DNA of 64,000 nt from Qipengyuania aestuarii (GTDB taxonomy: Bacteria > Pseudomonadota > Alphaproteobacteria > Sphingomonadales > Sphingomonadaceae), in the NCBI RefSeq assembly GCF_019711535.1, contig NZ_JAIGNP010000003.1:124001-188000 (forward strand). Reading direction: 5' to 3'. Both the position numbers and the translations under genes were made by a program. The notes below the pieces were generated by a model. It did no database searches. It worked only from the letters and a program-made list of their open reading frames with translations, and was not told where the DNA came from. Shown piece by piece: positions 56,378-64,000 of this stretch. Positions within the stretch are counted from its first letter, which is position 1. Every line of letters starts with the position of its first letter.

Positions 56378-56640
56378 CTCAATCCGCGTTACGTCGTCGC
56401 CTTTCCGGGCAATGGCGTAACCGAACGGCTGGTGATCGATGCCAAGACGCGCCGGATCACCGTGGTCGATCGCAGGACCGTCACGTTCCGATCCAAGATT
56501 AAGGGATAATAGTCTGTTGGTCGCCGCAGCATTTCTATGATCGGTTGGCTGCGGCGATCATCACAGACAATCGTCGTCGATTGCCTTTTCGGTTGGAGAG
56601 GGGATTTCTTGGAAAGGGCATCTCGGGGTATCAGCCTCGC

Positions 56641-57593
56641 ATGCATCACGCCGACTCCAATCCGCTCGCCCATGATCACAACTTCCTGAGCGCCTCGCAC
56701 GACGCCCATGAGCGGCGCACGCGTTATGTCGTTGCCTTGACCGCCGCGATGATGGTGGTCGAAATCGTCGCTGGCCTGTGGACCGGATCGATGGCGCTTC
56801 TCGCCGATGGTATCCACATGGCGACCCATGCAGGTGCCTTGGGCGTCGCGGCCTTCGCCTACTGGTTTGCCAGGCGCCATGCGAACAACCCGCGTTTCAC
56901 ATTCGGTACCGGCAAGGTAGGCGACCTGGCCGGCTTCGCGAGCGCGCTTGTCCTCGCCATCTTCGCCATCGGGATCGCGGTTGAATCGGCCCAAAGGTTC
57001 GTCACTCCGCTCACGATTGCCTATACCGAGGCGATCTGGATCGCCGTGCTCGGCCTCGTGGTGAACCTCGCGAGTGCCTGGCTGCTTGGTGCCGATCATC
57101 ACCATGGGCATGATCACGACCATCATCATCACCACGACCATGCGCATGCCGATAACAATCTGCGCTCCGCCTATTTCCACGTGCTTGCCGATGCCCTGAC
57201 CTCCGTCCTGGCTATCGTGGCCCTTCTCGCCGGCATGTACCTCGGCTGGGCATGGATGGACGCGGCAATGGGGCTGGTGGGTGCATTCGTGATCGGGCGC
57301 TGGTCATGGTCACTGCTGCGCGATACCGCTGCCGTGCTTGTCGACGCCGAAGCGGCCTCTGAACGGTACACAGAGGTGCGCGAGGCGCTCGAGGACCGGA
57401 CGCCGCGATCGGCGATCTGCACATCTGGCGGATCGGTCCCGGCAAGTATGCAGTCATCGCCTCGCTCATCGCCGATGATCCGCTCGCGCCCGACAATTAT
57501 GCCAGCCGACTTTCAGAGCATGCAGAATATGTGCACGTCACGATCGAAGTTCATCGCTGCGAGCATCCGCATCCCGAGCTTCGCGCGGCCTGA
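56641..57593 (+). pseudogene. dmeF: CDF family metal exporter (DmeF-like), frameshifted near its 3' end
   Basis: The start at 56641 (MHHADSNPLAHDHNF) is that of DmeF-type exporters. Six membrane segments and the metal-site pairs ALLADGIHMATH and SAYFHVLADALTSVLAIVAL are present, with a His-rich loop (GHDHDHHHHHDHAHADN). The frame runs to VREALE (57393) and then leaves the family sequence. From 57399 another frame gives DAAIGDLHIWRIGPGKYAVI, ASLIADDPLAPDNYASRLSE and EYVHVTIEVHRCEHPHPE to TGA 57591-57593, the normal C-terminal domain. One base is missing in GAGGACCGG/GACGCC. The transmembrane part is intact. It may be a true mutation or a sequencing error. Confidence 0.85.
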
Positions 57594-57631
57594 TCGCGCC
57601 GTTCTAAAAGACCGAAACAGTATTCGAGGAC

Positions 57632-57671
57632 TGTTATACTGTAACAAAAGACTTATACTTCATCGTGTTAC
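57632..57671 (+). promoter_or_regulatory. Palindromic operator candidate upstream of the czc operon
   Basis: TGTTATACTGTAACA (57632-57646) is an imperfect 15-base palindrome with TGTTA/TAACA arms, and another TGTTAC half-site lies at 57666-57671. The surrounding AT-rich 100 bases precede the first gene of the operon at 57717. The motif resembles a Zur-type TGTTATANNNTATAACA box, but a Zur link is only a suggestion. Confidence 0.45.
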
Positions 57672-57716
57672 GGAACTTGCAATCTTGATGCGGTTTGCTA
57701 GGAGCCGTTGGAATCC

Positions 57717-58091
57717 ATGACTACAAGCTATCGTCGCCTTGTCCTGCACCCTTTCGTCGTCCTGCTCATGCTGGTCGCGATGGTGTTCGTGACGGCGGCG
57801 GATGCTGCTGCTTGCGGTGCCGAAGTGGCGCCCGGAAGCACGCCCGTTCTGGCTTCGCTCGATAGCGCGTCTGCGTCATCCGCAGCCGCCGATGAAGTGC
57901 CGGGCGATCCGGATGCGCCGGCCGAGCAACACGGCGTGTGTGGACACGGCCATTGCCATCACGGGGCGAGCTTTGCCGGCACCGTGCAGAAGAATTCGGT
58001 CCCTCACTTGGTCGTGGTTCCCGATGCGCCTCCCGCCGAAGCGCTCGCTTCCGAAATTGCCGACCGACTGAAGCGCCCCCCTCGCGCCTGA
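57717..58091 (+). CDS. Small exported His/Cys-rich protein preceding czcC
   Basis: A 124-residue protein with a signal peptide (FVVLLMLVAMVFVTAADAAA) followed by CGAEVAPGS. The middle holds a metal-ligand-like cluster HGVCGHGHCHHG. Small proteins of this type stand in front of czcCBA operons in several genera (CzcI-like position), where they may bind metal in the periplasm or tune expression. The start is the ATG at 57717; an ATG three codons upstream also exists. The outer-membrane gene follows after 63 bases. Confidence 0.65.
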   Translation: MTTSYRRLVLHPFVVLLMLVAMVFVTAADAAACGAEVAPGSTPVLASLDSASASSAAADEVPGDPDAPAEQHGVCGHGHCHHGASFAGTVQKNSVPHLVVVPDAPPAEALASEIADRLKRPPRA

Positions 58092-58154
58092 CGACCGTCA
58101 CCGCGCTGCATGCCGCAGCGCAGTTCGGATCGTCAGCAGAGGAATTTTCGAAAA

Positions 58155-59408
58155 ATGTCAGCCATTCATTGGCGAGGGGTCCTCCTTGGAGGGCTGTTCC
58201 TCGCCGCTCAAGCCACGACCGTGGCGGCGCAGGAGCGTGAGCTTCTGACGCTCGAAGCTGCGCTCGCTCGTGCGGGCATCGTCGACAGCGCAGATGAGCC
58301 CCCAGAAAATCCGCGCCTGATCGGACCGCGGGCCGAAGCCGACGCGGCGCGGGCCCTGGTCGACCAGGCGCGGCTGCGGCCCAACCCCGAAATTGCTTTC
58401 GAAGCCGAAAACATTGCCGGAAGCGGCGCATTTTCGGGATTGCAGGCCACCGAGTACACTTTGTCCCTGAGCCAGCGGCTCGAATTGGGCGGCAAACGAG
58501 GAGCGCGCGTCCGCGCCGCCCAGGCGGAGGCGCGCGTCGCGACCCTTTCAGGAGCGCTCTCGGTTGCTCAGCTCGGGCGATCGGTGCGCGAGCGCTATGT
58601 GGAAGCCGTCGCTGCGGCAGCCCGATTGGAACTCGCGCGGGACATAGTCGAGCGCAACCGCGAGCTTGCCAGGATCGCAGGGGTACTGGTCGATGTCGGG
58701 CGGGAGCCTCCCTTGCGTTCGCTTCGTGCCGAAGCGGCACTTGCGGAGGCGCTCGCGGAGCTTGAAGCGGCCCTGGCTGCCGACAGTGCGGCGAGGAATG
58801 CGCTGGCCGCGCTTTGGGGCGAGGCAGCACCTGCTGCGGACGTGCCTTCGGTGTTCCCCGAGATCGAACCTCCGGCAACGCTGCTCGCCTCGCCTTCGGC
58901 CTTACGTCTCCAGATCGCCCGTGCCGAACGCGAGGCTGCAGATGCCGCGATCGCCCGGGAACGCTCTTTAGGCATTCCGGATCCGGCGATATCCGCCGGT
59001 GTCCGACGGTTCGAGGAAAGCAGAGACCAGGCGTTCCTCGTAGGCGTTTCGATCCCGTTTCCGTTCAGTAATCGCAACCAAGGAAACATCGCTGCTGCCG
59101 AGGCGCGGCTTCGCGCCGCGACGGCACGGGAGGCGATTGCCCGCACCGATTTCGAACTCGAAGTCACGCAAGCTCGCGGACAATTTCTGGCAGCCGAAGC
59201 GCGGGTCGAGACCCTCGCGGAGACGTCCTTGCCCCAAGCCGAGGAAGCCTTGCGCCTCGTTCGGATTGGCTACCGCAACGGCAGATTTCCGCTGATCGAA
59301 GTTCTGGCTGCGGCCGAAGCGCGCGACACCATCCGTGAAGCATTGATTCAAGCCCAGGAAGATCGTGGCCGCCTGGCGGCGACGCTGATCTGGCTCGGCG
59401 CACAATGA
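58155..59408 (+). CDS. czcC: CzcC-like outer-membrane factor of a heavy-metal RND pump
   Basis: A 417-residue TolC-family protein. Signal peptide GGLFLAAQATTVAAQ; then ELLTLEAALARAGIVDSADE and LVDQARLRPNPEIAFEAENI, the P-N-P turn typical of CzcC proteins. Long Ala/Arg-rich coiled coils form the tunnel. The start MSAIHWRGV (58155) follows GGAATTT. The stop overlaps the ATG of the next gene, so CzcC, CzcB and CzcA are coupled. Confidence 0.88.
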   Translation: MSAIHWRGVLLGGLFLAAQATTVAAQERELLTLEAALARAGIVDSADEPPENPRLIGPRAEADAARALVDQARLRPNPEIAFEAENIAGSGAFSGLQATEYTLSLSQRLELGGKRGARVRAAQAEARVATLSGALSVAQLGRSVRERYVEAVAAAARLELARDIVERNRELARIAGVLVDVGREPPLRSLRAEAALAEALAELEAALAADSAARNALAALWGEAAPAADVPSVFPEIEPPATLLASPSALRLQIARAEREAADAAIARERSLGIPDPAISAGVRRFEESRDQAFLVGVSIPFPFSNRNQGNIAAAEARLRAATAREAIARTDFELEVTQARGQFLAAEARVETLAETSLPQAEEALRLVRIGYRNGRFPLIEVLAAAEARDTIREALIQAQEDRGRLAATLIWLGAQ

Positions 59409-59419
59409 GGTATTTCCAA

Positions 59420-60568
59420 ATGAACCGTAGACGTCTGGCCGTTTTTATCGGCGTGATCGTTTCAATCGCCGCTGCAGTGTTTATGCTGTGGCCAAGTGGC
59501 AGTGCCGACCAGCACATTGAGGAAACGAGCGAGGAGGCCGAGCTTCCCGAAGGGCTTGTCCTGCTTGGCGCCGAACAAATCGAAGCGTCCCAGATAGAGG
59601 TCGAAACCGTCGGTCAGGGATCGGCGGTCGAGCTGGTCTTTCCGGCCACCGTCGCGGCAAGCCCGACGGCAAGTGCCCGCATCGATGCCCGCGCAGCGGG
59701 CGTAGTCCGCAGTGTCGGCAAAACGCTGGGTGATTACGTGAGGCAGGGAGAGACGATTGCCCGCATCGAGAGCGCCGACGCCGCTGCTCTTGCGGCGCAA
59801 CTCAGCGCAGCGGGCGCGCGGGTCAACGAATTGTCTGCTGCCTACGATCGAGAGCGCCGCCTTTTCGAAGCCAATGTCACCGCGCGGCAGGATCTCGAGG
59901 CCGCCCGAGCCAATCTGCAGGTTGCTCAATCGGAACTTGCGCGTGCCCAAGCGGCAGTCTCGGCGGCGGGTGTTAGCGGCGACGGGCGCTCCCTCGCGGT
60001 TACGAGCCCGCTCGCGGGCCGAGTGACCTCGGCGCCTATCGTTCTCGGGTCCTTCGTCGAGGCCGGAGAAGAACTCTACCAGGTCGTGAACCCGAGCGGC
60101 ATGCAGGTCGAGGTTGCCCTCCCGTCGGCTGAAGCAAGCCGCATCCAGCCTGGCGACGAGGCGACGCTGGAATTCGCGGGCAATCGTGAAGTCGGCGCGC
60201 GCGTGCGATCCGTCACTCCCTCGCTCGATCCCGAAAGCCGCAGCGCGACGGCGGTCCTGTCGCTGGCAAGGCCGATCCCCGGCCTGCAACCCGGTGCGTT
60301 CTTGCAGGCACGTATCCGCCCCTCGGGTGAGGTCGATACCGGCCGCATGTCGGTGCCGGAAAGTGCCGTCCAGACAATCGATGGCGCAGAGGTGGTCTTC
60401 GTTCGCACGCGCCGCGGGTTTCAAGCCCGTCGAGTGGTCACCGGTGCGCGTTCGGGAGGACGGGTGGTCATCGAGTCCGGTCTCGAAGCAAATTGGCGGA
60501 TAGCCACCGCCAACGCCTTCTTGCTGAAGGCTGAACTCGAGAAGGAGGAGGCCGAGCATGGACACTGA
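59420..60568 (+). CDS. czcB: CzcB-like periplasmic adaptor
   Basis: A 382-residue adaptor with an N-terminal anchor (LAVFIGVIVSIAAAVFMLWP). It has a lipoyl half-motif (GVVRSVGKTLGDYVRQGETI), a helical hairpin with alanine-rich heptads, the second half (VTSPLAGRVTSAPIVLGSFV) and a beta-barrel (PSAEASRIQPGDEATLEFAG). I prefer the ATG at 59420 (MNRRRLAVF) since GAGG lies 9 bases upstream; the coupled ATG at 59405 is an alternative. Its stop overlaps the start of czcA by 11 bases. Confidence 0.9.
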   Translation: MNRRRLAVFIGVIVSIAAAVFMLWPSGSADQHIEETSEEAELPEGLVLLGAEQIEASQIEVETVGQGSAVELVFPATVAASPTASARIDARAAGVVRSVGKTLGDYVRQGETIARIESADAAALAAQLSAAGARVNELSAAYDRERRLFEANVTARQDLEAARANLQVAQSELARAQAAVSAAGVSGDGRSLAVTSPLAGRVTSAPIVLGSFVEAGEELYQVVNPSGMQVEVALPSAEASRIQPGDEATLEFAGNREVGARVRSVTPSLDPESRSATAVLSLARPIPGLQPGAFLQARIRPSGEVDTGRMSVPESAVQTIDGAEVVFVRTRRGFQARRVVTGARSGGRVVIESGLEANWRIATANAFLLKAELEKEEAEHGH

Positions 60569-63500
60569 TCACATGCAGGACGCGGATCGCCCCCACCGCC
60601 ATGGCCTGATCGGCATGATCCTCGACGTCGCCGTGCGCTTTCGCTGGGCGATGGTCGTGCTGACCCTCGGTGTGGCAATCTTTGGCGTGGTGAATTTGCT
60701 CCGCCTGCCCATCGATGCTGTGCCCGATATCACCAACGTACAGGTGCAGATCAACACCGAGGCACCAGCCCTTTCGCCCTCGCAAGTCGAGACGCAGGTC
60801 ACCTATCCTGTCGAAACCGGGCTTGCTGGCATCGAGGGTCTGGAAATGACACGCTCGATATCGCGCAACGGGTTCAGCCAGGTGACCGCGATTTTCGAGG
60901 AAGGGACCGACATCTATTTCGCGCGTCAGCAGGTCAACGAACGGCTGACGCCCATAAGCGCTTCGCTGCCCGAGGGTGCCGAACCGGTGATGGGACCCAT
61001 CTCGACCGGCTTGGGCGAAGTGCTCATGTATACCATCGAGTACGAATATCCTGACGGCAAGGAAGCGCCGCGGGGCGAAGCGGTCGGATGGCAGTCCGAC
61101 GGGAGCTTCGTGACCGAACGTGGCGACCGGCTCGACAGCGATGTTGCCAAGGCTGCCTATCTGCGAACCATTCAGGACTGGGTGGTTGCACCGCTCATGC
61201 GGTCGGTCGACGGTGTGGCAGGTGTCGACTCCATCGGCGGCTTCGAAAAGCAATATCTCGTCCAACCCGATCCCGCACGATTGACCGGTTACGGTTTGTC
61301 GTTCGACGAGGTGATCGACGCGCTGGAAGCGGCCAATCTCGCCGAAGGGGCCAATTTCGTCGAACGGGCCGGTGAAGCCCTCCTCGCCCGGGTCGATGCG
61401 CGCCTCGGCAGCGTCGAGGATATCGAGCAGGCGGTCGTTTCCACCCGCGAGGGAGTGCCTATTCGCGTAGGGGACATCGCCACGGTCAGCATCGGTGGCG
61501 ACCTGCGAACGGGCGCGGCGTCGCTGAACGGCGATGAAGCGGTCGTGGGCACCGTGCTCATGCGCGCGGGCGAGAACAGCCGCACCGTGTCGGCCGAGGC
61601 GGCCGAACGGCTCGAGGAAGTTCGCAGCTCCCTGCCGGAAGGAATTGTCGCGGAGATCGTCTACAACCGGTCTTCCCTGGTCGATGCGACGATCGCGACC
61701 GTCGAGAAGAACCTTGTCGAGGGCGCGCTTCTGGTCATTGCGATCCTGTTCTTGCTGCTGGGCAACATCCGGGCAGCGATCATCGCGGCGCTGGTCATCC
61801 CCTTTTCCATGCTGATGGCATCGATCGGAATGAACCGGCTCGGCGTTTCGGGCAATCTCATGAGCCTGGGTGCGCTGGACTTCGGCCTGATCGTCGATGG
61901 TGCCGTCATCATCGTCGAGAACAGCGTCGCGAGGCTCGCGGCTCGACAGGAACACGAGGGCCGACTTCTTACACTTGGTGAGAGGTTGACGGAAACGCGG
62001 CTTGCCGCGCAGGAAATGATCAAGCCAACCGTGTACGGCCAGGCGATCATTCTTCTCGTCTTCGCACCGCTTCTCACCTTTACCGGCGTCGAAGGCAAAA
62101 CCTTTTCACCCATGGCGATCACGGTCATGCTCGCGCTCGCCTCGGCGTTCGTGTTGTCGCTGACCTTCGTCCCGGCAATGATCGCCATCCTGCTCAACAA
62201 GAAGCTGACGGAAAAGGAGGTCAAGCCGATCCGGATCGCCAAGGAGCGATACGGACCGCTGGTCCGCAAGGCGATCACCCGCCCCTGGCCGGTCATCGGC
62301 ATGGGCGTCGGCATCTTCGCCTTTGCGGCCTTCGTGTTCAGCTTCCTCGGGAGCGAGTTCACACCGCAATTGGACGAGCGCGACATCGCCGTGCAATCGC
62401 TGCGTATTCCTTCGACATCGCTCGAACGTTCGCTCGCGATGCAAAGGCGGGTAGAGGACCGGCTCGAGCAATTTCCGCAAGTCGAGCTTGTCTTTTCGCG
62501 GACGGGCACGGCGGAAGTGGCCAGTGACCCGATGCCGCCGAACGCTTCCGATGCGTACGTGATCCTCAAACCCCGTGAGGAATGGCCCGATCCCGACCTC
62601 GCCAAGGACGAGTTGGTCGCGCAAATGGAGAGCGCCCTCAGCAGTCTCGTCGGCAACCTTTACGAGTTCAGCCAACCGATCGAATTGCGGTTCAACGAAT
62701 TGATCGCAGGCGTTCGCGGAGATGTTGCCGTCAAGATCTACGGAGACGATCTCAGCGCCATGACCTCGGCGGCGAACGAGGTTGCGGGCGTGCTGCGCAA
62801 TGTCGACGGCGCCGCGGACGTCAAGGTCCAGCAAGTGACCGGGTTCCCCACCCTCGATATTGCCTTCGATCGGCCAGCGATTGCCCGTTACGGGCTGAAG
62901 GTCGAAGACGTTGCGCAATCGGTGGCGATCGCACTGGGCGGTCGGCCTGCGGGCCTCGTTTTCGAAGGCGATCGCCGCTTCGATGTGGTTGTGCGGTTGT
63001 CGGACGCGACCCGCGACGATTTCGACCAGTTGGGTGCTTTGCCGGTGCTGCTCCCGAACGGGGCAACCATACCGCTACGCTCGGTTGCCGAGTTCCGTGT
63101 GGTGGATGGTCTCGCGGAGGTTCGCCGGGAACAGGGACGCAGACTGGTGATCGTTTCGTCCAACGTGCGAGAACGCGACCTCGGGTCTTTTGTAGAAGAG
63201 GCCCAGGAAAGGGTTGCGGCGCAGGTCGAACTGCCCGCTGCCGCGTTTATCGAGTGGGGCGGTCAATACCAGAACCTCCAGGCTGCTCAGGAAAGACTTC
63301 AGATAGTCATTCCTATCGCTTTCGCGGTCATTCTCTTGCTGCTTTACATGGCGGTTGGGGGCTGGGTGCCGGCGCTCGCCGTATTCAGCGCGATCCCGTT
63401 GGCCCTGGCAGGCGGGATTTTCTCCTTGGCTCTACGCGGGATGCCATTCTCGGTATCTGCGGCGGTAGGCTTTATCGCCCTGTCGGGTGTGGCGACCTTG

Positions 63501-63869
63501 AATGGCCTCGTGATGGTGACTGCGATCCGTCAGCGGCTCGACAGGGGCATGGCGCTCGATGACGCCATCGTCGATGGTGGATTGGCGCGCCTAAGGCCGG
63601 TTCTCATGACCGCGCTCGTTGCATCGCTCGGCTTCGTGCCGATGGCCATTGCGACCGGGACCGGCGCGGAAGTGCAACGTCCCTTGGCGACAGTCGTCAT
63701 TGGAGGGTTGATCACCGCCACCGCGCTGACCCTTTTCGTCTTGCCCGCAATCTTGAAGCTGGTTTTCGGGACCAGAGAAGATGACCGGACCTGGCGACAG
63801 CGTTGGTGGGACAGGCTGCGGCGCAATGTGACAAGCGATGAGCAGCGCGAGCTGAAGGACATCACATGA
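60558..63869 (+). CDS. czcA: CzcA-like heavy-metal RND efflux permease
   Basis: A 1103-residue inner-membrane antiporter. The HME-RND proton-relay signature DFGLIVDGAVIIVEN with Asp, Asp and Glu marks export of divalent metals (Co/Zn/Cd class). Twelve membrane segments are arranged in two repeats with two large periplasmic loops; NGFSQVTAIFEEGTDIYFAR is the characteristic porter motif, and a GAQ-like helix and EQGRRLVIVSSNVRERDLGS appear in the second loop. The tail (WDRLRRNVTSDEQRELKDIT) is short. It is a full-length, uninterrupted gene and, unlike its leftward neighbours, probably active. Confidence 0.93.
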   Translation: MDTDHMQDADRPHRHGLIGMILDVAVRFRWAMVVLTLGVAIFGVVNLLRLPIDAVPDITNVQVQINTEAPALSPSQVETQVTYPVETGLAGIEGLEMTRSISRNGFSQVTAIFEEGTDIYFARQQVNERLTPISASLPEGAEPVMGPISTGLGEVLMYTIEYEYPDGKEAPRGEAVGWQSDGSFVTERGDRLDSDVAKAAYLRTIQDWVVAPLMRSVDGVAGVDSIGGFEKQYLVQPDPARLTGYGLSFDEVIDALEAANLAEGANFVERAGEALLARVDARLGSVEDIEQAVVSTREGVPIRVGDIATVSIGGDLRTGAASLNGDEAVVGTVLMRAGENSRTVSAEAAERLEEVRSSLPEGIVAEIVYNRSSLVDATIATVEKNLVEGALLVIAILFLLLGNIRAAIIAALVIPFSMLMASIGMNRLGVSGNLMSLGALDFGLIVDGAVIIVENSVARLAARQEHEGRLLTLGERLTETRLAAQEMIKPTVYGQAIILLVFAPLLTFTGVEGKTFSPMAITVMLALASAFVLSLTFVPAMIAILLNKKLTEKEVKPIRIAKERYGPLVRKAITRPWPVIGMGVGIFAFAAFVFSFLGSEFTPQLDERDIAVQSLRIPSTSLERSLAMQRRVEDRLEQFPQVELVFSRTGTAEVASDPMPPNASDAYVILKPREEWPDPDLAKDELVAQMESALSSLVGNLYEFSQPIELRFNELIAGVRGDVAVKIYGDDLSAMTSAANEVAGVLRNVDGAADVKVQQVTGFPTLDIAFDRPAIARYGLKVEDVAQSVAIALGGRPAGLVFEGDRRFDVVVRLSDATRDDFDQLGALPVLLPNGATIPLRSVAEFRVVDGLAEVRREQGRRLVIVSSNVRERDLGSFVEEAQERVAAQVELPAAAFIEWGGQYQNLQAAQERLQIVIPIAFAVILLLLYMAVGGWVPALAVFSAIPLALAGGIFSLALRGMPFSVSAAVGFIALSGVATLNGLVMVTAIRQRLDRGMALDDAIVDGGLARLRPVLMTALVASLGFVPMAIATGTGAEVQRPLATVVIGGLITATALTLFVLPAILKLVFGTREDDRTWRQRWWDRLRRNVTSDEQRELKDIT

Positions 63870-63891
63870 CCGATCGGGAAAGGAGAATACG

Positions 63892-64000
63892 GTGCTGGCA
63901 CTGAAGGAAAAGAACGGACTGCTCTGGATACGTGCCGGAGGCAGGCAGGGGGATGAAGCCTATGACCGCTTTGTTCCCCAATTCGAACATATCGCAGAGC
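63892..64000 (+). CDS. SpoIIAA/STAS-like (SEC14-like) protein, N-terminal part
   Basis: The start of a gene cut by the window end. AGGAGA lies about 6 bases before the GTG at 63892. The first 36 residues (MLALKEKNGLLWIRAGGRQG, DEAYDRFVPQFEHIAE) resemble the N-terminus of small SpoIIAA-like proteins (G-x-DE-x-Y-x-x-F-x-P pattern). It follows czcA by 22 bases and may belong to the same operon. Confidence 0.5.
   Translation, partial: MLALKEKNGLLWIRAGGRQGDEAYDRFVPQFEHIAE

Noticed and set aside
56389..56509. Short strand-rich frame on the plus strand upstream of the CDF gene
   Set aside because: It is the end of an open frame antisense to the ATPase fragment; without a start, and too short to assign.
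15641..64000. tRNA gene as an attachment site
   Set aside because: I saw no tRNA cloverleaf in the window; the insertion target is comM.

Overview
The window is high-GC bacterial chromosome. The left part (1 to about 15.65 kb) is ordinary housekeeping sequence of an alphaproteobacterium, most likely a sphingomonad and perhaps an Erythrobacteraceae member. The clues are the ruvA/ruvB arrangement with a DsrE-like gene between them, the rpmH-rnpA-yidD-yidC-engB cluster, and L,D-transpeptidases in a DMT/aconitase neighbourhood. The genus is an inference from gene style, since no rRNA or other taxonomic marker is present.

The core block encodes a histone-deacetylase-family C-terminus (partial), two L,D-transpeptidases, a DMT exporter, aconitase AcnA and RuvB. 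It continues with a DsrE-like protein, a small secreted protein, RuvA, chorismate synthase AroC, EngB, YidC, YidD, RnpA and L34. It ends in comM, which is cut in two just before its Walker A codons. Directly behind the cut lies a large serine recombinase gene, so the DNA from about 15.65 kb onward is an integrated element. The missing 3' half of comM is not in the window, so the far end of the element (or of several nested elements) lies beyond 64 kb.

From 15.7 to 44.7 kb the element carries recombination, replication and probable defence genes. In order these are: the serine recombinase; an overlapping HNH nuclease and PD-(D/E)XK nuclease pair; an I78-like lipoprotein; and an MbcA/ParS-like small protein translationally coupled to a primase-helicase. 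Then come a DUF6471 protein divergent from a 1009-residue tyrosine-recombinase-like protein, several unknown genes, and a four-gene operon (SNase-like, YHYH/Excalibur, DUF4236, Abi_C/HEPN). They are followed by a giant helicase-nuclease (DUF4011/DUF3320 type) with a decayed N-terminus, an XRE regulator with a degenerate histidine-kinase-like protein, and a DUF2235-LysM gene with an in-frame amber codon. The block closes with a TM0106-type RecB-like nuclease-helicase divergent from a WYL regulator. A 19-bp sequence containing a perfect palindrome recurs in front of two of these operons, with a half-site before a third.

From 44.8 to 53.1 kb the cargo looks like envelope stress and drug export. 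A MarR regulator heads an operon with a UbiB-like kinase, an alpha/beta hydrolase and an MCE (MlaD-like) protein, divergent from an EmrA-EmrB-TolC-type tripartite pump. From 53.3 to 57.6 kb there are an ABM-domain protein, an unknown protein and the wreckage of a heavy-metal locus: a MerR C-terminal remnant, a membrane protein, a P-type ATPase C-terminal remnant and a frameshifted DmeF-like CDF exporter. From 57.7 to 63.9 kb there is an intact heavy-metal RND operon (small His/Cys-bearing secreted protein, CzcC, CzcB, CzcA), followed by the start of a SpoIIAA/STAS-like gene.

Outside genes the most unusual item is a ladder of nine GTCACC motifs spaced 20-23 bp apart between ruvA and aroC.
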